The position numbers were made by a program, and so were the translations under genes. This document shows positions 29,711 through 39,806 of a stretch of DNA of 64,000 bases, in pieces. The DNA is from Leptospiraceae bacterium. Its GTDB lineage: Bacteria; Spirochaetota; Leptospiria; Leptospirales; Leptospiraceae. The DNA is taken from the NCBI GenBank assembly GCA_015075105.1, contig JABTUZ010000002.1:530001-594000 (forward strand), given 5' to 3'. The first letter of the stretch is position 1; every line of letters starts with the position of its first letter. The notes below the pieces were generated by a model that saw only the letters and a list, made by a program, of their open reading frames with translations, made no database searches and was not told where the DNA came from.

Positions 29711-30583
29711 ATGAAAATGAAAAAATACTTCTTGGCTTTCTTTGTTGTTGGAATTCTTGTATCCGTAGGAATTTTTGGTCAAAATGCAATAGATTGGATC
29801 GGCTCATATTCTTCTAATGAATTTTCTGATCCTAAAACAAAAGACAATAACGATAAATTGTATTATTATTGGCAGTTGGAAAGTCTGAAAAAAGGAATTT
29901 CTCCAAGATACATTCGATTATTAGATGCAGAAAAATACCCTGAAACAGGAAAATTCCTGAATAAGGGGATATTATTTACTTACGAGGGGATTCGAACCGA
30001 AGAAGTAGAAATTTGTGGAAATTTTACTGCCTATAGATGCATTCCAATGAAGAAAAATAAATACGGAGTTTTTTATACTATCCTACAACCTGAGTTTAAA
30101 GACAAAAATAGAAATTTAGCAACTAAATACCTTTATAAATACAAAGCTGATGGTTTATTTGAGCCGGATCCCGAAAACCAGAAAAGAATTGAAGAAGATG
30201 GGACTATCCTTTCTGAATATATTTTGGAAAAAAAGGATATAGAAAATCAAGCAACTGTTTTGATTGCAGAAAATGAACTGAATGATGAGCCTGATTTTAG
30301 GATAGTAGAATTTAGAATATACCAACCCGATGCTACTATTGTGTCTCTGGTTGGAAATTTTAACCATTGGAACCCTGAGCTAGATTACATGAAAAAAAAT
30401 CGAGATGGGATTTTTATCTTTCGTAAAAAACTAAAACCTGGAGAGTATTTGTATAGTTATGTTGTTGATGGCGAAAAAACTCTCGATTTGTACAATCCTG
30501 AAACAAGGATTCGTTACGATACAAAAGAAATATCTTCTTATCTAAATGTAGAAGAAAGAGAGAAGCCCTACGAGAGACCGTAA
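29711..30583 (+). CDS. exported protein with two CBM48-like (glycogen-binding) domains
   Basis: 290 residues. The signal peptide spans residues about 4-23 (FGQNA cleavage). Two early-set/CBM48-like modules follow: one near 95-145 (EEVEICGNFTAYRC) and a more typical one near 195-275 (ATIVSLVGNFNHWNPE...GEYLYSYVVDG). The G-N-F-x-x-W and Y-x-Y-x-V-D-G patterns are those of isoamylase N-terminal and AMPK glycogen-binding domains. No catalytic domain is present. It would bind alpha-glucan or act as a scaffold outside the cytoplasm. A glycogen phosphorylase gene occurs 33 kb away, though I see no direct link. Confidence 0.7.
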   Translation: MKMKKYFLAFFVVGILVSVGIFGQNAIDWIGSYSSNEFSDPKTKDNNDKLYYYWQLESLKKGISPRYIRLLDAEKYPETGKFLNKGILFTYEGIRTEEVEICGNFTAYRCIPMKKNKYGVFYTILQPEFKDKNRNLATKYLYKYKADGLFEPDPENQKRIEEDGTILSEYILEKKDIENQATVLIAENELNDEPDFRIVEFRIYQPDATIVSLVGNFNHWNPELDYMKKNRDGIFIFRKKLKPGEYLYSYVVDGEKTLDLYNPETRIRYDTKEISSYLNVEEREKPYERP

Positions 30584-30781
30584 AATATTGTTATGCAGTA
30601 TTAACAAAAAGTCTGTTTTATTTGTTAAAGTAGTGATTTGTACTAAAAAAATTATTGAATAATAGCCTCCTATTTATAGGATTTGAATATAATATAATAA
30701 GTTTTTAATATAAACAAAAAGAGAGCCTATTCTTTTCAAAAAAGTGGGGCTATACCATTTCAAGAAATTCGACATGTATAC

Positions 30782-33094
30782 ATGAAATATTCTATCATTT
30801 TAATTATTTTGTTATTTAACTTAACAAAGTGTAATGTAAAATTACCCGAAGTCGATTCTTCACCAGAGCTACTTGCAATATTTAATTGTGTTACCAACCA
30901 GTCTCATTGCAATATAGGTTTTTTAGTGGGTGGAACTGTCTCTGGTTTAGTTTCTGGAGAGTTAGTCGTCTCCTTAAACGAAAAATCTGACTTGTCTATT
31001 TATGGAGGACAAACAAATTTTACTTTTTTAATGGGACTTATGTTAGGACAAAGCTACACAGTAACTGTTAAATCTCAGCCAACAGGTTACTCTTGTTCAA
31101 TAGCGAATGGTTCAGGCACAATTGGAGGGAATGTTCATACAGTCCAGATATCCTGTGTAGTTGCAAATATAAATTATTTATATTCTAATGGTTTGAATTG
31201 GAATGACTATATAAAAAATGATGGAACTAATATTGCAAATGCTTCAAATACTGCATGTTTAGGAACAGAAACTCAATATCGCGGGTGTATTCCTGCATTT
31301 TTATATAGAGTTTTTGAGATTACAGGAAAAACAAGTTGCACCAATATTTCAATCGTTGACAATCTCACATTACTCAATTGGGCTTGCGTGGTATCTCCTA
31401 ACGGATCTGTTTATGCTCTTTCAACTGGTTTAAGAGATGGGAAAGGTCTTTCTGATACGATTGATTTTACAAATCTACAATTTAAAAATATAACAGTAGC
31501 TGTCTATGATGGTCAAACTACATATATGCAAACCAAAGAGCGAGTATTCTGGGGAAATGAAATTGGAACAGTGTCTCCTCTTTGTGTTCCAACAACTTCA
31601 GGAGAAGGTGTAATCTATGCAATATCGTCAAACGTAACTTGTTCAAGCACAGTGACACTTGGGAACTCAAAAGTAGGAATAGTTACAAATCCATCAACAA
31701 AAACAAAAATTATTTCTACAGCAAATACTGGAATTATAGACACAAATTCTAAGAATTTTGTATGGCTCGAAGTGACATTAGATGGATCGGCTATTACAGC
31801 TGCTTCTCAAGGAATAAACCTTTTTCAGTCTAATTATAGTAAAGTTCATAATTCAAGAATCGCTAACATGATTTTTGCAGGTTCAGTAGGACTGAAGATT
31901 CAAAATTCAAACAATAATATAGTTCAAAATTTATTTACGGGAAATAATGAATTAGCAGGACTTCAAATTTCAGGTACATCAAGCAATAATTTAATTTTAG
32001 GTCTAAGCAGTTATAACAATAGAAGAGGAATTGATTCTAATGGATTCAGCGTATCTTCAAATATTTTTCTATACAATACGATTATGAATACAACAGAGGC
32101 CGGAATAGACTTATCCGGGGCTGCTCAAACGAAAAAGAATAATGTTTTTATTTCGGTCACTGTCGCTAATAGCTTTACTAATGGAATTAATTTAGGGGGT
32201 ACTGCAAGTGGCGGAAATTTATTAATGGATATAGTTTTAGCAAATAATCAAACTAATGGGCTATTAATATCTGATAATTTATCCTCTACTTTAGGAACTC
32301 ATACATTCAATCATACGGCCTATATCGGAAATGGTGCAGCTGTTTCCATGAACTCTACAGGAAATTCAAGATATTATTTTACAGGGCTTTTTAAAAATAC
32401 TTTAGCCAGTACATGCACCAATACAACTAATACATCGGGACCAACTACCGGAACATGTAGTCCGGCTGTAGCTCCATCAAATTTTACTTATCAACCAATA
32501 TCAAGTCCTTATGGTATCTTCAATGGTAAATCTACTGACTCGATAAATTCTTCTGCCGATGGAACAGGACAAGCAATTTATAATATTAGCAACGATTGGT
32601 ATTTTTTAAATAGTATGACTAAAGGCTGGGGTATAGCTCATGCAAATCCATTTCCTGATACAGGTCATCGTGGAAAGTGTACAGCCGGAAATTGTCAAAT
32701 CTTTGCTTTAAGTTTAAGCAAAATTAACTCAGAAATCAGGAATGTTTTGACTTGTCCAGATGGAAATTTTACTCAAACTCATTTTTGGCATGCTACAGGA
32801 CAGACTGACGATGCAAGTTGTAATTTAGTTTTCCCTGGGGCTAAATATTATGGTCCTTTGGATTGTAGAACTACATTTTTAGCCAACGCAATTGAATTAA
32901 TAAATGATGGTACTGGTAACGATAATGGATTATGCGAATCTAATGAAAATTGCCTATATTCTCCAAACATAGGAGCGTACCAGGGTCACGGAACGATACA
33001 AAGTGCATCTAATGTATCCGGGTGTTCAGATATTGGAACAGGTACCGCAATTACAAATGTCAAACTTTTTCAATATGTAGGAAATGGTTACTAA
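30782..33094 (+). CDS. surface lipoprotein with right-handed beta-helix
   Basis: 770 residues. The signal peptide ends in a lipobox LTKC at residues 14-17, followed by a proline/acid-rich spacer and a 100-residue beta domain (GGTVSGLVSGELVVSLN) of a kind common in leptospiral lipoproteins. The region from about 330 to 520 has repeated N-x-V, L-x-I-S and asparagine ladders (IQNSNNNIVQNLFTGNNE, SSNNLILGLSSYNN) typical of parallel beta-helices. Several cysteines near the C-terminus may form disulfides. The function is unknown; surface exposure and adhesion or carbohydrate binding are possible. The upstream 198-bp gap shows no other feature. Confidence 0.7.
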   Translation: MKYSIILIILLFNLTKCNVKLPEVDSSPELLAIFNCVTNQSHCNIGFLVGGTVSGLVSGELVVSLNEKSDLSIYGGQTNFTFLMGLMLGQSYTVTVKSQPTGYSCSIANGSGTIGGNVHTVQISCVVANINYLYSNGLNWNDYIKNDGTNIANASNTACLGTETQYRGCIPAFLYRVFEITGKTSCTNISIVDNLTLLNWACVVSPNGSVYALSTGLRDGKGLSDTIDFTNLQFKNITVAVYDGQTTYMQTKERVFWGNEIGTVSPLCVPTTSGEGVIYAISSNVTCSSTVTLGNSKVGIVTNPSTKTKIISTANTGIIDTNSKNFVWLEVTLDGSAITAASQGINLFQSNYSKVHNSRIANMIFAGSVGLKIQNSNNNIVQNLFTGNNELAGLQISGTSSNNLILGLSSYNNRRGIDSNGFSVSSNIFLYNTIMNTTEAGIDLSGAAQTKKNNVFISVTVANSFTNGINLGGTASGGNLLMDIVLANNQTNGLLISDNLSSTLGTHTFNHTAYIGNGAAVSMNSTGNSRYYFTGLFKNTLASTCTNTTNTSGPTTGTCSPAVAPSNFTYQPISSPYGIFNGKSTDSINSSADGTGQAIYNISNDWYFLNSMTKGWGIAHANPFPDTGHRGKCTAGNCQIFALSLSKINSEIRNVLTCPDGNFTQTHFWHATGQTDDASCNLVFPGAKYYGPLDCRTTFLANAIELINDGTGNDNGLCESNENCLYSPNIGAYQGHGTIQSASNVSGCSDIGTGTAITNVKLFQYVGNGY

Positions 33095-33343
33095 AAGGTT
33101 TTCTTTTAATGATGAATGATAAGTTTACTTAAACTTCTATGCTAGTTTGTTTTGAAATGTTTTAATACAAATAAAAATAATAATCTTCCTCTTTAAATAC
33201 TATGTCCCATAGGAAGTAAGATATTTGTATTTTAACTTTTTCAACTGAATTGTTTTTCTTTTTAATTCAATCTATATTGAAATAGAATTTTGATTTATCT
33301 TTTTCGGCACAGTTAGAAAACTGTAATATTACTGAATTAGAAA

Positions 33344-35269
33344 ATGTTTAAGACCATAGTAAATTTTATATTTAAGAAATTATTCGTAGTTTCTGTTTTT
33401 TTATTTATTTTATATATACCCGATAACCTATTATCAGAAGATTGCAACTCTGTAATTGGTAGTTTCGACAATAAAATATCGCTGACTTCCGGTTGGATGT
33501 ATCGCAGGGGAGATAACCCGGATTGGAAAGACCCTCTTATGGACGATTCCCTCTGGACAAAAAAAAACTTACCGGATTACGGTAAGGATAAGTCTGTTAA
33601 AATCATAGGTTACCATTGGTACAGATGTAAGTTTTATATTCCTGAAAATTTAAAAGAATGGAACGAGCCACTTTCGATTAGCTTAGGAGAAGTTCGAGAT
33701 GTTGATGAAGTATATTTTAACGGGAATCTTATAGGTTCTACCGGTCAGACTGTACCAACTCTGAGTGTAGATCTTCACAAATTCAGAGTTTATACAATTC
33801 CTAAAAAATTTTTTATAAACGGCTCTAATTTAATTGCTATTCGAATATACTCTTCTACAAATACTTCCGGTTTTATAATCCCACCTGCAATCAACAACCA
33901 ATTAGAAATCACAAAAAGTGTAGCAAGAAAAAATATTTTTGGAATTATGTCCGGGTATGTTTTTTTAATGATGGGAATTTTTTTTATAATGGCTTCTATT
34001 GTAAAATCTACGAATAGAGGTAATTTATTTTTTTCCTTATTCTCTATTGCTTTAGGTTTTTATACACTTTTGCGAACTCAGTATAGATATAGAATCTTTG
34101 AAGATTTTGCACTTTCGTTTAAAATAGAGCTAATCATCGTTATCACTCTTCCAGTCTTATTTGTAAACTTTCTGTATATGTATTTAAACCAAAAAAGAAA
34201 TCTTCTTCTTTATGTTTACGAAATTGGGATGATGATTTTATTGCTATTTACTTTTATAAGTAAGACAACAAGCCAGTGGACTTTGATTATAGATATTTTC
34301 AATTTGACTTTAATCTACCCGATGGCTTTGGTACTTTTTACTATTTACAAAAATTACCAAACTAACAAGTCAAAAATAAAATATATTTTTATCGGTATGA
34401 TCGGACTCGTTCCTACAATTATTATAGATTCATTAACAGCCATAGAACTAATAAAACTCCCCGGTACTGTGTATCTTGGCTTTATGTTTTTTCTAATCAA
34501 TATTTCTATTCAGCTTTCTGATGAAATGGTTGAAAGTTTAAAAAATTATTTAGACCAAGAAAAAGAATTAATCAAAATGGAAAAAATTAAAACAGATTTT
34601 CTTTGGAATGTATCGCATGAGTTTAAAATTTATATGGATGAGCTTGGTAAAATTATAAGCTCAACTATTCAAGGATTAAAACCTTCAAAAAATCCAAAAC
34701 TTAACCTTGATGAAATTGATTTGTATGTAGGATTATCTCTTTCAACATTCAAAGATGCCATTACATTGAAAAGTGTCGAAGATAAATCATTTGTACCGAT
34801 CATTACACGATTTTCTATTCGAGAAGTGATCGTAGAAGCTATTGAAACTGTAGAAAAAAGACTCGGACAAAAACGAAAAAATAAAACTGTTACAATCCAC
34901 CCACCTGATTTTGAAACCACAAATTCTAAAAAATTATTATTTTTAATTGCATACCATCTGATTGAAAATGCATATAAGTATTCCGGGAAAACAGATAGAA
35001 TTCATATTTCATTCAAGTCTGAATTGGGGAAGGGCCAACTTATTATCAGTGATGAAGGGCCTGGTATTTCAAAAGAAGTTCAAACGAATATTTTTAATAA
35101 ATTTGTGCGAGGAGGTTTTTCCGGAAAAGAGTCAGAAAATGTAGGTTCTGGAATTGGATTAACCTTAGTGAAAGCATCTGTAGAGTATTTAGGAGGAACA
35201 ATTGAACTTCAAAGTCAAAATGGATTTGGAACAAAAGTAATGGTTGTACTTCCTTTGAAGGCGGCGTAA
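33344..35269 (+). CDS. 7TM-DISM sensor histidine kinase
   Basis: 641 residues. After a signal-like helix comes a periplasmic galactose-binding-like sensor (DISMED2 type, about 30-195, with YHWYRCKFYIP), then seven transmembrane helices (about 205-400), a dimerisation helix and an ATPase. The H-box reads VSHEFKIYMDEL, retaining His but lacking the usual RTP. The ATPase is complete: N-box HLIENAYKYS, G1 DEGPGIS and G2 GSGIGLTLVKA. It should autophosphorylate in response to a periplasmic ligand. No response regulator is adjacent. It is followed after 1 bp by a paralogue without a functional kinase end. Confidence 0.88.
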   Translation: MFKTIVNFIFKKLFVVSVFLFILYIPDNLLSEDCNSVIGSFDNKISLTSGWMYRRGDNPDWKDPLMDDSLWTKKNLPDYGKDKSVKIIGYHWYRCKFYIPENLKEWNEPLSISLGEVRDVDEVYFNGNLIGSTGQTVPTLSVDLHKFRVYTIPKKFFINGSNLIAIRIYSSTNTSGFIIPPAINNQLEITKSVARKNIFGIMSGYVFLMMGIFFIMASIVKSTNRGNLFFSLFSIALGFYTLLRTQYRYRIFEDFALSFKIELIIVITLPVLFVNFLYMYLNQKRNLLLYVYEIGMMILLLFTFISKTTSQWTLIIDIFNLTLIYPMALVLFTIYKNYQTNKSKIKYIFIGMIGLVPTIIIDSLTAIELIKLPGTVYLGFMFFLINISIQLSDEMVESLKNYLDQEKELIKMEKIKTDFLWNVSHEFKIYMDELGKIISSTIQGLKPSKNPKLNLDEIDLYVGLSLSTFKDAITLKSVEDKSFVPIITRFSIREVIVEAIETVEKRLGQKRKNKTVTIHPPDFETTNSKKLLFLIAYHLIENAYKYSGKTDRIHISFKSELGKGQLIISDEGPGISKEVQTNIFNKFVRGGFSGKESENVGSGIGLTLVKASVEYLGGTIELQSQNGFGTKVMVVLPLKAA

Positions 35270-35270
35270 T

Positions 35271-37184
35271 ATGAAAATTTTTACAAATATACTTTTTTTA
35301 ATACTCTTAATTTTTCAAATACATTGCAGCTCAGAGAGAAATGAAAAAGGTACGCACATTGTTGATTTATCTGGTGACGATTGGTCTATTGATTTTAGAG
35401 ATAACCCAAACTATGCTTCTCCAGAATATTCGAGTCAAAACTGGGAAAATACAAAAGTACCGGGAAATTTTCGTCTCTTAAATAAATCTCAAAGGGGAAT
35501 TCTTTGGATTAGAAAAGGTGTTGATTTGAACCCTGAGATGTACAATCAACCGATGGCTCTATATTTGGGTAGGGTGTATGATAAAGACGAGGTGTTTTTT
35601 AATGGAGTTCTAATTGGAATCAACGGAAAAAAACCTACCGATAGCATTCAGAATAATTATGCGTATGGTAGAAAAAGAGTTTATTATATTCCTCAAGAAA
35701 TTATTCGTAAAGGACAAAATACAATTGCGGTCAAGATCGATTCTGAATTCAGAAATATTGCCGGTATTACATCTGCTCCTGTACAAATTGTACCATTTTC
35801 AAATGCGTTAGACGATATATACAACGCTGAAACAGATGATATTATCTATGTAGCTTTTTATTTTTTTATAGGATTATTTTTTCTAATCAATTTCTGGAAG
35901 ATGAAAGAAATGAAGGAGTATTTATTCTTCAGTATATTTACTTTTTGTTTTTCATTGTATCTCTTATTTAAAAATGAGTATAGATTTGAAATTATAGATA
36001 GTTTTTTATTGTTCAAATATTTAGAGTACTTAGTTCTTTTCCATCTCCCTTATTTGTATTTAATTTTTATTCAGGAGTTTTTTTCAGTTCCAAAAATAAA
36101 GTACCAAAATATTTATTATTTTGTAAATCTTGGTTTTGCTGTAATTTTTGCAATTTTCAGAAACCCTTATTTTTGGGATAATTTCATATCTATCTGGTCA
36201 TTGCATATTGTTCTTTTGTTGGGTTACACTGTTTTGATTTGTCAAAGAAAAATTATCGAAAAAAATCGAGAAGGAATAATATTCGGTGTTGCGATTTCTT
36301 ATTTTATTTATGCAATTATAAAACAAATATTAATTGAGCGAGGCTTTATTGACAGTGATTCATCATTGGATAAAGCGTATTTTATATTTATATTATTTTT
36401 AACTCTCTCTCTCAGACTACGATTTATCATGTTTAAATTGAAAATACAAAAACGATTTGAGCAATTGAAAGAGGTGGACTCACTTAGAGAAAGAATATTT
36501 AAACACATGGATAAAATGATGACTACTCCTCTTCTTCATATTCGTCAAATTATCGCAAAATTAAAAGCCAAAGATGAGACTTCAAGTATTCCTGAAATGT
36601 TTCGAGAGATGAAATCTATCCATGACAATCTAAATTATACTATGGATGATATTTTAGAGTTGTCTCGTCTTGAAGTTATGGCAAAAGCTCAGTACAAAGA
36701 AACAGTAAATTTTGTAGATTTTATTCGAGCAGTTTTACCTGAAGGAAAAATCACGTATTCAATAAAAGTTGATTATGCATACGAAATTCACAATAGTTTA
36801 GATTTAATCAATTCTATTATTATGCGTCTTATAGATTTTCCGAGTTTTAAAGAATTTCAAAACATTGACTTGATAATCACCTCAGATCTAAAAGGTCAAC
36901 TTCATTTTCGATTTATGCTATACCATAAAAATCATAAAGTAACCCAAAGACTTTACGAAGAGCTTGCCGGTAGAAAATCAAATGAAAATGCCGTAAAATG
37001 GGCAATCATTAAAGAAACTTTACGATTGCTCGAAGGTCATTTCGAAATGAAAATACTGCACAAGAAATATTTAAGAATTGATTTTGAGCTTCAGGCAGTT
37101 CCCATAACGGCCAATATTGATATAACTCCGAAAAAGGAAAAAAGATTTAAGCTTCCTACTTTTGGAAAAAAGAAAGTTGCCTGA
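35271..37184 (+). CDS. 7TM-DISM pseudokinase-like sensor (lipoprotein signal)
   Basis: 637 residues, a tandem relative of the preceding kinase. The N-terminus ends in a possible lipobox (QIHC, Cys20). The same sensor domain follows (WSIDFRDNP, GILWIRKGVDLNP) and then seven transmembrane helices (about 190-385). The cytoplasmic end has a coiled-coil dimerisation helix (FKHMDKMMTTPLLHIRQII) but no N-box, no D-x-G-x-G and no G2 loop, so the ATPase fold appears eroded. It probably cannot phosphorylate and may modulate its neighbour by heterodimerisation. Start ATG is 1 bp after the upstream stop, so the pair forms one operon. Confidence 0.8.
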   Translation: MKIFTNILFLILLIFQIHCSSERNEKGTHIVDLSGDDWSIDFRDNPNYASPEYSSQNWENTKVPGNFRLLNKSQRGILWIRKGVDLNPEMYNQPMALYLGRVYDKDEVFFNGVLIGINGKKPTDSIQNNYAYGRKRVYYIPQEIIRKGQNTIAVKIDSEFRNIAGITSAPVQIVPFSNALDDIYNAETDDIIYVAFYFFIGLFFLINFWKMKEMKEYLFFSIFTFCFSLYLLFKNEYRFEIIDSFLLFKYLEYLVLFHLPYLYLIFIQEFFSVPKIKYQNIYYFVNLGFAVIFAIFRNPYFWDNFISIWSLHIVLLLGYTVLICQRKIIEKNREGIIFGVAISYFIYAIIKQILIERGFIDSDSSLDKAYFIFILFLTLSLRLRFIMFKLKIQKRFEQLKEVDSLRERIFKHMDKMMTTPLLHIRQIIAKLKAKDETSSIPEMFREMKSIHDNLNYTMDDILELSRLEVMAKAQYKETVNFVDFIRAVLPEGKITYSIKVDYAYEIHNSLDLINSIIMRLIDFPSFKEFQNIDLIITSDLKGQLHFRFMLYHKNHKVTQRLYEELAGRKSNENAVKWAIIKETLRLLEGHFEMKILHKKYLRIDFELQAVPITANIDITPKKEKRFKLPTFGKKKVA

Positions 37185-37199
37185 ATTTTTTATTCAGGC
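37179..37199 (+). terminator. hairpin at the end of the DISM sensor pair
   Basis: GCCTGAAT, loop TTTTT, ATTCAGGC. The stop codon TGA of the upstream gene is in the 5' arm, and a T-run follows about 10 nt later. It also lies just beyond the stop of the convergent lipoprotein gene and could serve both. Confidence 0.65.
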
Positions 37200-37207
37200 G
37201 TGGTGTT

Positions 37208-37585
37208 CTATTTTTTTTCAGGTTTATCTAATTTGTTGTATTTTACAGCAAACCCTGTAGCTTTCCAAGTTACTTTTTGCCATAGGAATAATACTGCGCT
37301 TTGGTTTATAATATCGACTTTTACATTCATTACTTCATCTCCACCTAACTTTTTCGCTTGGTCAAGAAGTTCAAAATATCCGGCTCCTCCCACAGAAACA
37401 AGCCAGAAATAACTGGAAATGGATCCGGATGCTTCTACTCTACCGAGAATAGTAAAATCAGCAGTTGTAAAATTGTATCGTGTTTCATCTGATGTTTTTA
37501 TTGGGGCAACAACATTTGTGTAAAGGCAACCAATTGAGTTTAGTGAAATCACAAAAGCTAGTATTAAAAAAAAGATTTTTTTCAT
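37208..37585 (-). CDS. small lipoprotein, TRL-like
   Basis: 125 residues. Signal peptide with lipobox SIGC (Cys20). The body has GRVEASGSISSYFWLVSVGGAGYFELLDQAKKLGGDEVMNVKVD, a glycine-rich strand followed by a helix and a D-E-V-x-N-V strand, as in TRL-like or YbjQ-like small periplasmic lipoproteins. The function is unknown. GGAGA at 37592-37596 on the minus strand gives a good RBS. Confidence 0.65.
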   Translation of the reverse strand: MKKIFFLILAFVISLNSIGCLYTNVVAPIKTSDETRYNFTTADFTILGRVEASGSISSYFWLVSVGGAGYFELLDQAKKLGGDEVMNVKVDIINQSAVLFLWQKVTWKATGFAVKYNKLDKPEKK

Positions 37586-37746
37586 ATATCTCTCCTTATT
37601 CTATGTATGTGCAAATCTAATTTTATAGTAAACAAGAATTTGTATTTTAGAATTGAAAAATACGCTTTAGGAAAATTCTATTTTACTTCGCAGACCTATT
37701 CCTCTAAAATGCAAGAAGTCTAAGTAAGTTTTCTACTTCCAATTTT

Positions 37747-39492
37747 CTACCAACACTTTGAATACGCTTCGTATTCTTTTGGAACTAAATCCGGCAATTC
37801 TAGAATTTTCATTTTATATTTAGATTCTAATTTCAAAAGCAAGCTATGAATTTGTTTTTCATTTTCTGTAGTAGGAAAACGTGTTTTTAAAAATATTTCC
37901 TTTAATTTACTTATTCTTTTTGTGTATTCTGTTTGACCCAATCGAAACAAAAACTCTGGAGAAAGATTGATGATAACGCCAAAACGAGTTTTCATATTTT
38001 CGTCGTATTCGGAATTATTTAAAGAGCAAAAAAATACTCCTTTATCAATAAGATAATCCAACCCAACACTTCTTTCGTGCCCGGGACGAAAGCTACCGGG
38101 GCGTTTTTGTTTTGCAATGAATTTATCGGTTAATCCTTGCTCGTCAATTATAAATACGTTAGTGCCTGCTGCTACAGAATAATATCCAAGACCTAAACCG
38201 GGCGCACATTTTGCATTTGTAACTGAATTGGTTATAATAAAATTTTTATATTGCAAACAAGTTACAAGCTCTTTCATCTTTAGCCCTTCTATATACCAAG
38301 GATAGCGGATTTCTTGAAATCTGGAAAATATATCTTGGTTTAGACCTCTGGTATAAACTTGTCTTTCATCAACGATAAATCCTTTGACTAATGGAATTTT
38401 TTGATTAAAGAAAACAAAATATATACAAAATACAAGCAAGATGCTATTTACGAGATAAGTTGATTTAAGAGATAAATCTTTGGATGCCCACAGAGTATTT
38501 TGATAGAACTGAAATAAGTATGTAAAGATGACTATTGAAGGCAAGAAAAATCGAAACGCCATAAAATCTCCACCAACACGAACAATATAAAACATTAAGA
38601 GTAGCAATCCACTAAAGTCTCGCAATAAAAACTTCACTTGATGGTTGCTTTTTCCCAATCGAATAAAAGCAGGAATTGAAAATAGAAAGATTAGTATTGA
38701 AGGTATGAGGAATGGCGAATAACGTAATGTATGAGAAAGGTACTTGATACCTTGGAAGTAGTTGCTTTCACCTCCGGATTTTGCGTAATAAGTATTCGGA
38801 AAAATATCATGATAATAAAAAAACCGAAACGCGTGATAACTTCCTGCGATTAAAATTATAGGTAGAACAATTTGAAAAATGTGCTTAAAATCTTTTTCTT
38901 TCAAATAGATAAATATTCCAAGCGAACCATAATAAAATAATAGAAGCCCCATTTCCGGCCTTGTTAAATATAAAAGAGACAAGATGGAAAACACAACTAT
39001 ATGGTTTTGAATCTCTCTACCTAAGATAAAAATAAAAAGCATCGTTAAAAGAAAAAATGTCAGAGAAAATTCCAAACCGGAAGTAGAAAAATCTCTAAAC
39101 CCAGAGTTGGAAATTAAAAGAAAAGCAAAAAGAAAAAGTATTTTGTCAAATCTACTTTGAAAAAATCTATACGCTAAAATTAGTCCCCCAATCGAGAAAC
39201 ATAATCCAAGAAAGATGGCTCCTTGATGGTTTGGTATTCCTACAAATCTTAGTGCAATTAAAAGAAAAGTCCATAGTGGATGGGTAAATCCTTCTACTCG
39301 CTCTCCGTTATTGAAGGTCAATCCATTTCCGGCAAAAAAATTATCTATATGTCTAAATGTGATATATGCGTCTTCAGCTACCCAAATTCTATCGAGTATT
39401 CCAAGAATAGCTAAAATTAGAAATGCAAAAGCAAACCATTTATTCCAATCATACTTTTTATTCATCTGCCCAATATAATCACTAAGTTTCAT
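37747..39492 (-). CDS. GT-C-type membrane glycosyltransferase
   Basis: 581 residues with about ten transmembrane helices. Right after the first helix the sequence VAEDAYITFRHIDNFFAGNGLTFN...ERVEGFTHPLWT matches the first periplasmic loop of GT-C glycosyltransferases of the AftB/mannosyltransferase sort, with the acidic pair (Glu-Asp) that acts as catalytic base and metal ligand. These enzymes use polyprenyl-phosphate sugars to glycosylate extracytoplasmic acceptors. The C-terminal 180 residues form a soluble periplasmic domain. The acceptor and sugar are unknown. Confidence 0.75.
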   Translation of the reverse strand: MKLSDYIGQMNKKYDWNKWFAFAFLILAILGILDRIWVAEDAYITFRHIDNFFAGNGLTFNNGERVEGFTHPLWTFLLIALRFVGIPNHQGAIFLGLCFSIGGLILAYRFFQSRFDKILFLFAFLLISNSGFRDFSTSGLEFSLTFFLLTMLFIFILGREIQNHIVVFSILSLLYLTRPEMGLLLFYYGSLGIFIYLKEKDFKHIFQIVLPIILIAGSYHAFRFFYYHDIFPNTYYAKSGGESNYFQGIKYLSHTLRYSPFLIPSILIFLFSIPAFIRLGKSNHQVKFLLRDFSGLLLLMFYIVRVGGDFMAFRFFLPSIVIFTYLFQFYQNTLWASKDLSLKSTYLVNSILLVFCIYFVFFNQKIPLVKGFIVDERQVYTRGLNQDIFSRFQEIRYPWYIEGLKMKELVTCLQYKNFIITNSVTNAKCAPGLGLGYYSVAAGTNVFIIDEQGLTDKFIAKQKRPGSFRPGHERSVGLDYLIDKGVFFCSLNNSEYDENMKTRFGVIINLSPEFLFRLGQTEYTKRISKLKEIFLKTRFPTTENEKQIHSLLLKLESKYKMKILELPDLVPKEYEAYSKCW

Positions 39493-39674
39493 TTGTCAAA
39501 TAAAGTAGAAATTTATTTCCGGTGCATTTTTTTTAAAAGGTTGCAAACATACTATTTGTTTTTGTCTCATATTAGCAAAAATATCTATAGATTCGTTTTA
39601 ATTTCTTGTTATCATTCAAAAAAGTGCTAATAGATTTTTTAAAACGATGCGAATATTAATAGCAGAGGTGCAAA

Positions 39675-39806
39675 ATGTTCTACTTACTACTCAGCCTTTT
39701 ACACGAAGATTTAATCTCTAAAAGAATTGACAGAGACACATACACTACAAACGTATTTATGCTGGCAAATGATTATGAAAAACTTGGGGCAATCACCACT
39801 CTCTAA
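39675..39806 (+). CDS. possible 43-residue small protein
   Basis: An ATG at 39675 with AGAGGTG at 39664-39670 opens a 43-codon frame ending TAA at 39804-39806, beginning MFYLLLSLLHEDLISKRID. The product would be a short leucine-rich amphipathic helix followed by a polar region, without cysteine. It lies in an otherwise gene-free 180-bp gap and converges on coaB with a 4-nt overlap. The well-placed ribosome site and tight packing favour a real gene, but there is no homology I can cite. Confidence 0.45.
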   Translation: MFYLLLSLLHEDLISKRIDRDTYTTNVFMLANDYEKLGAITTL

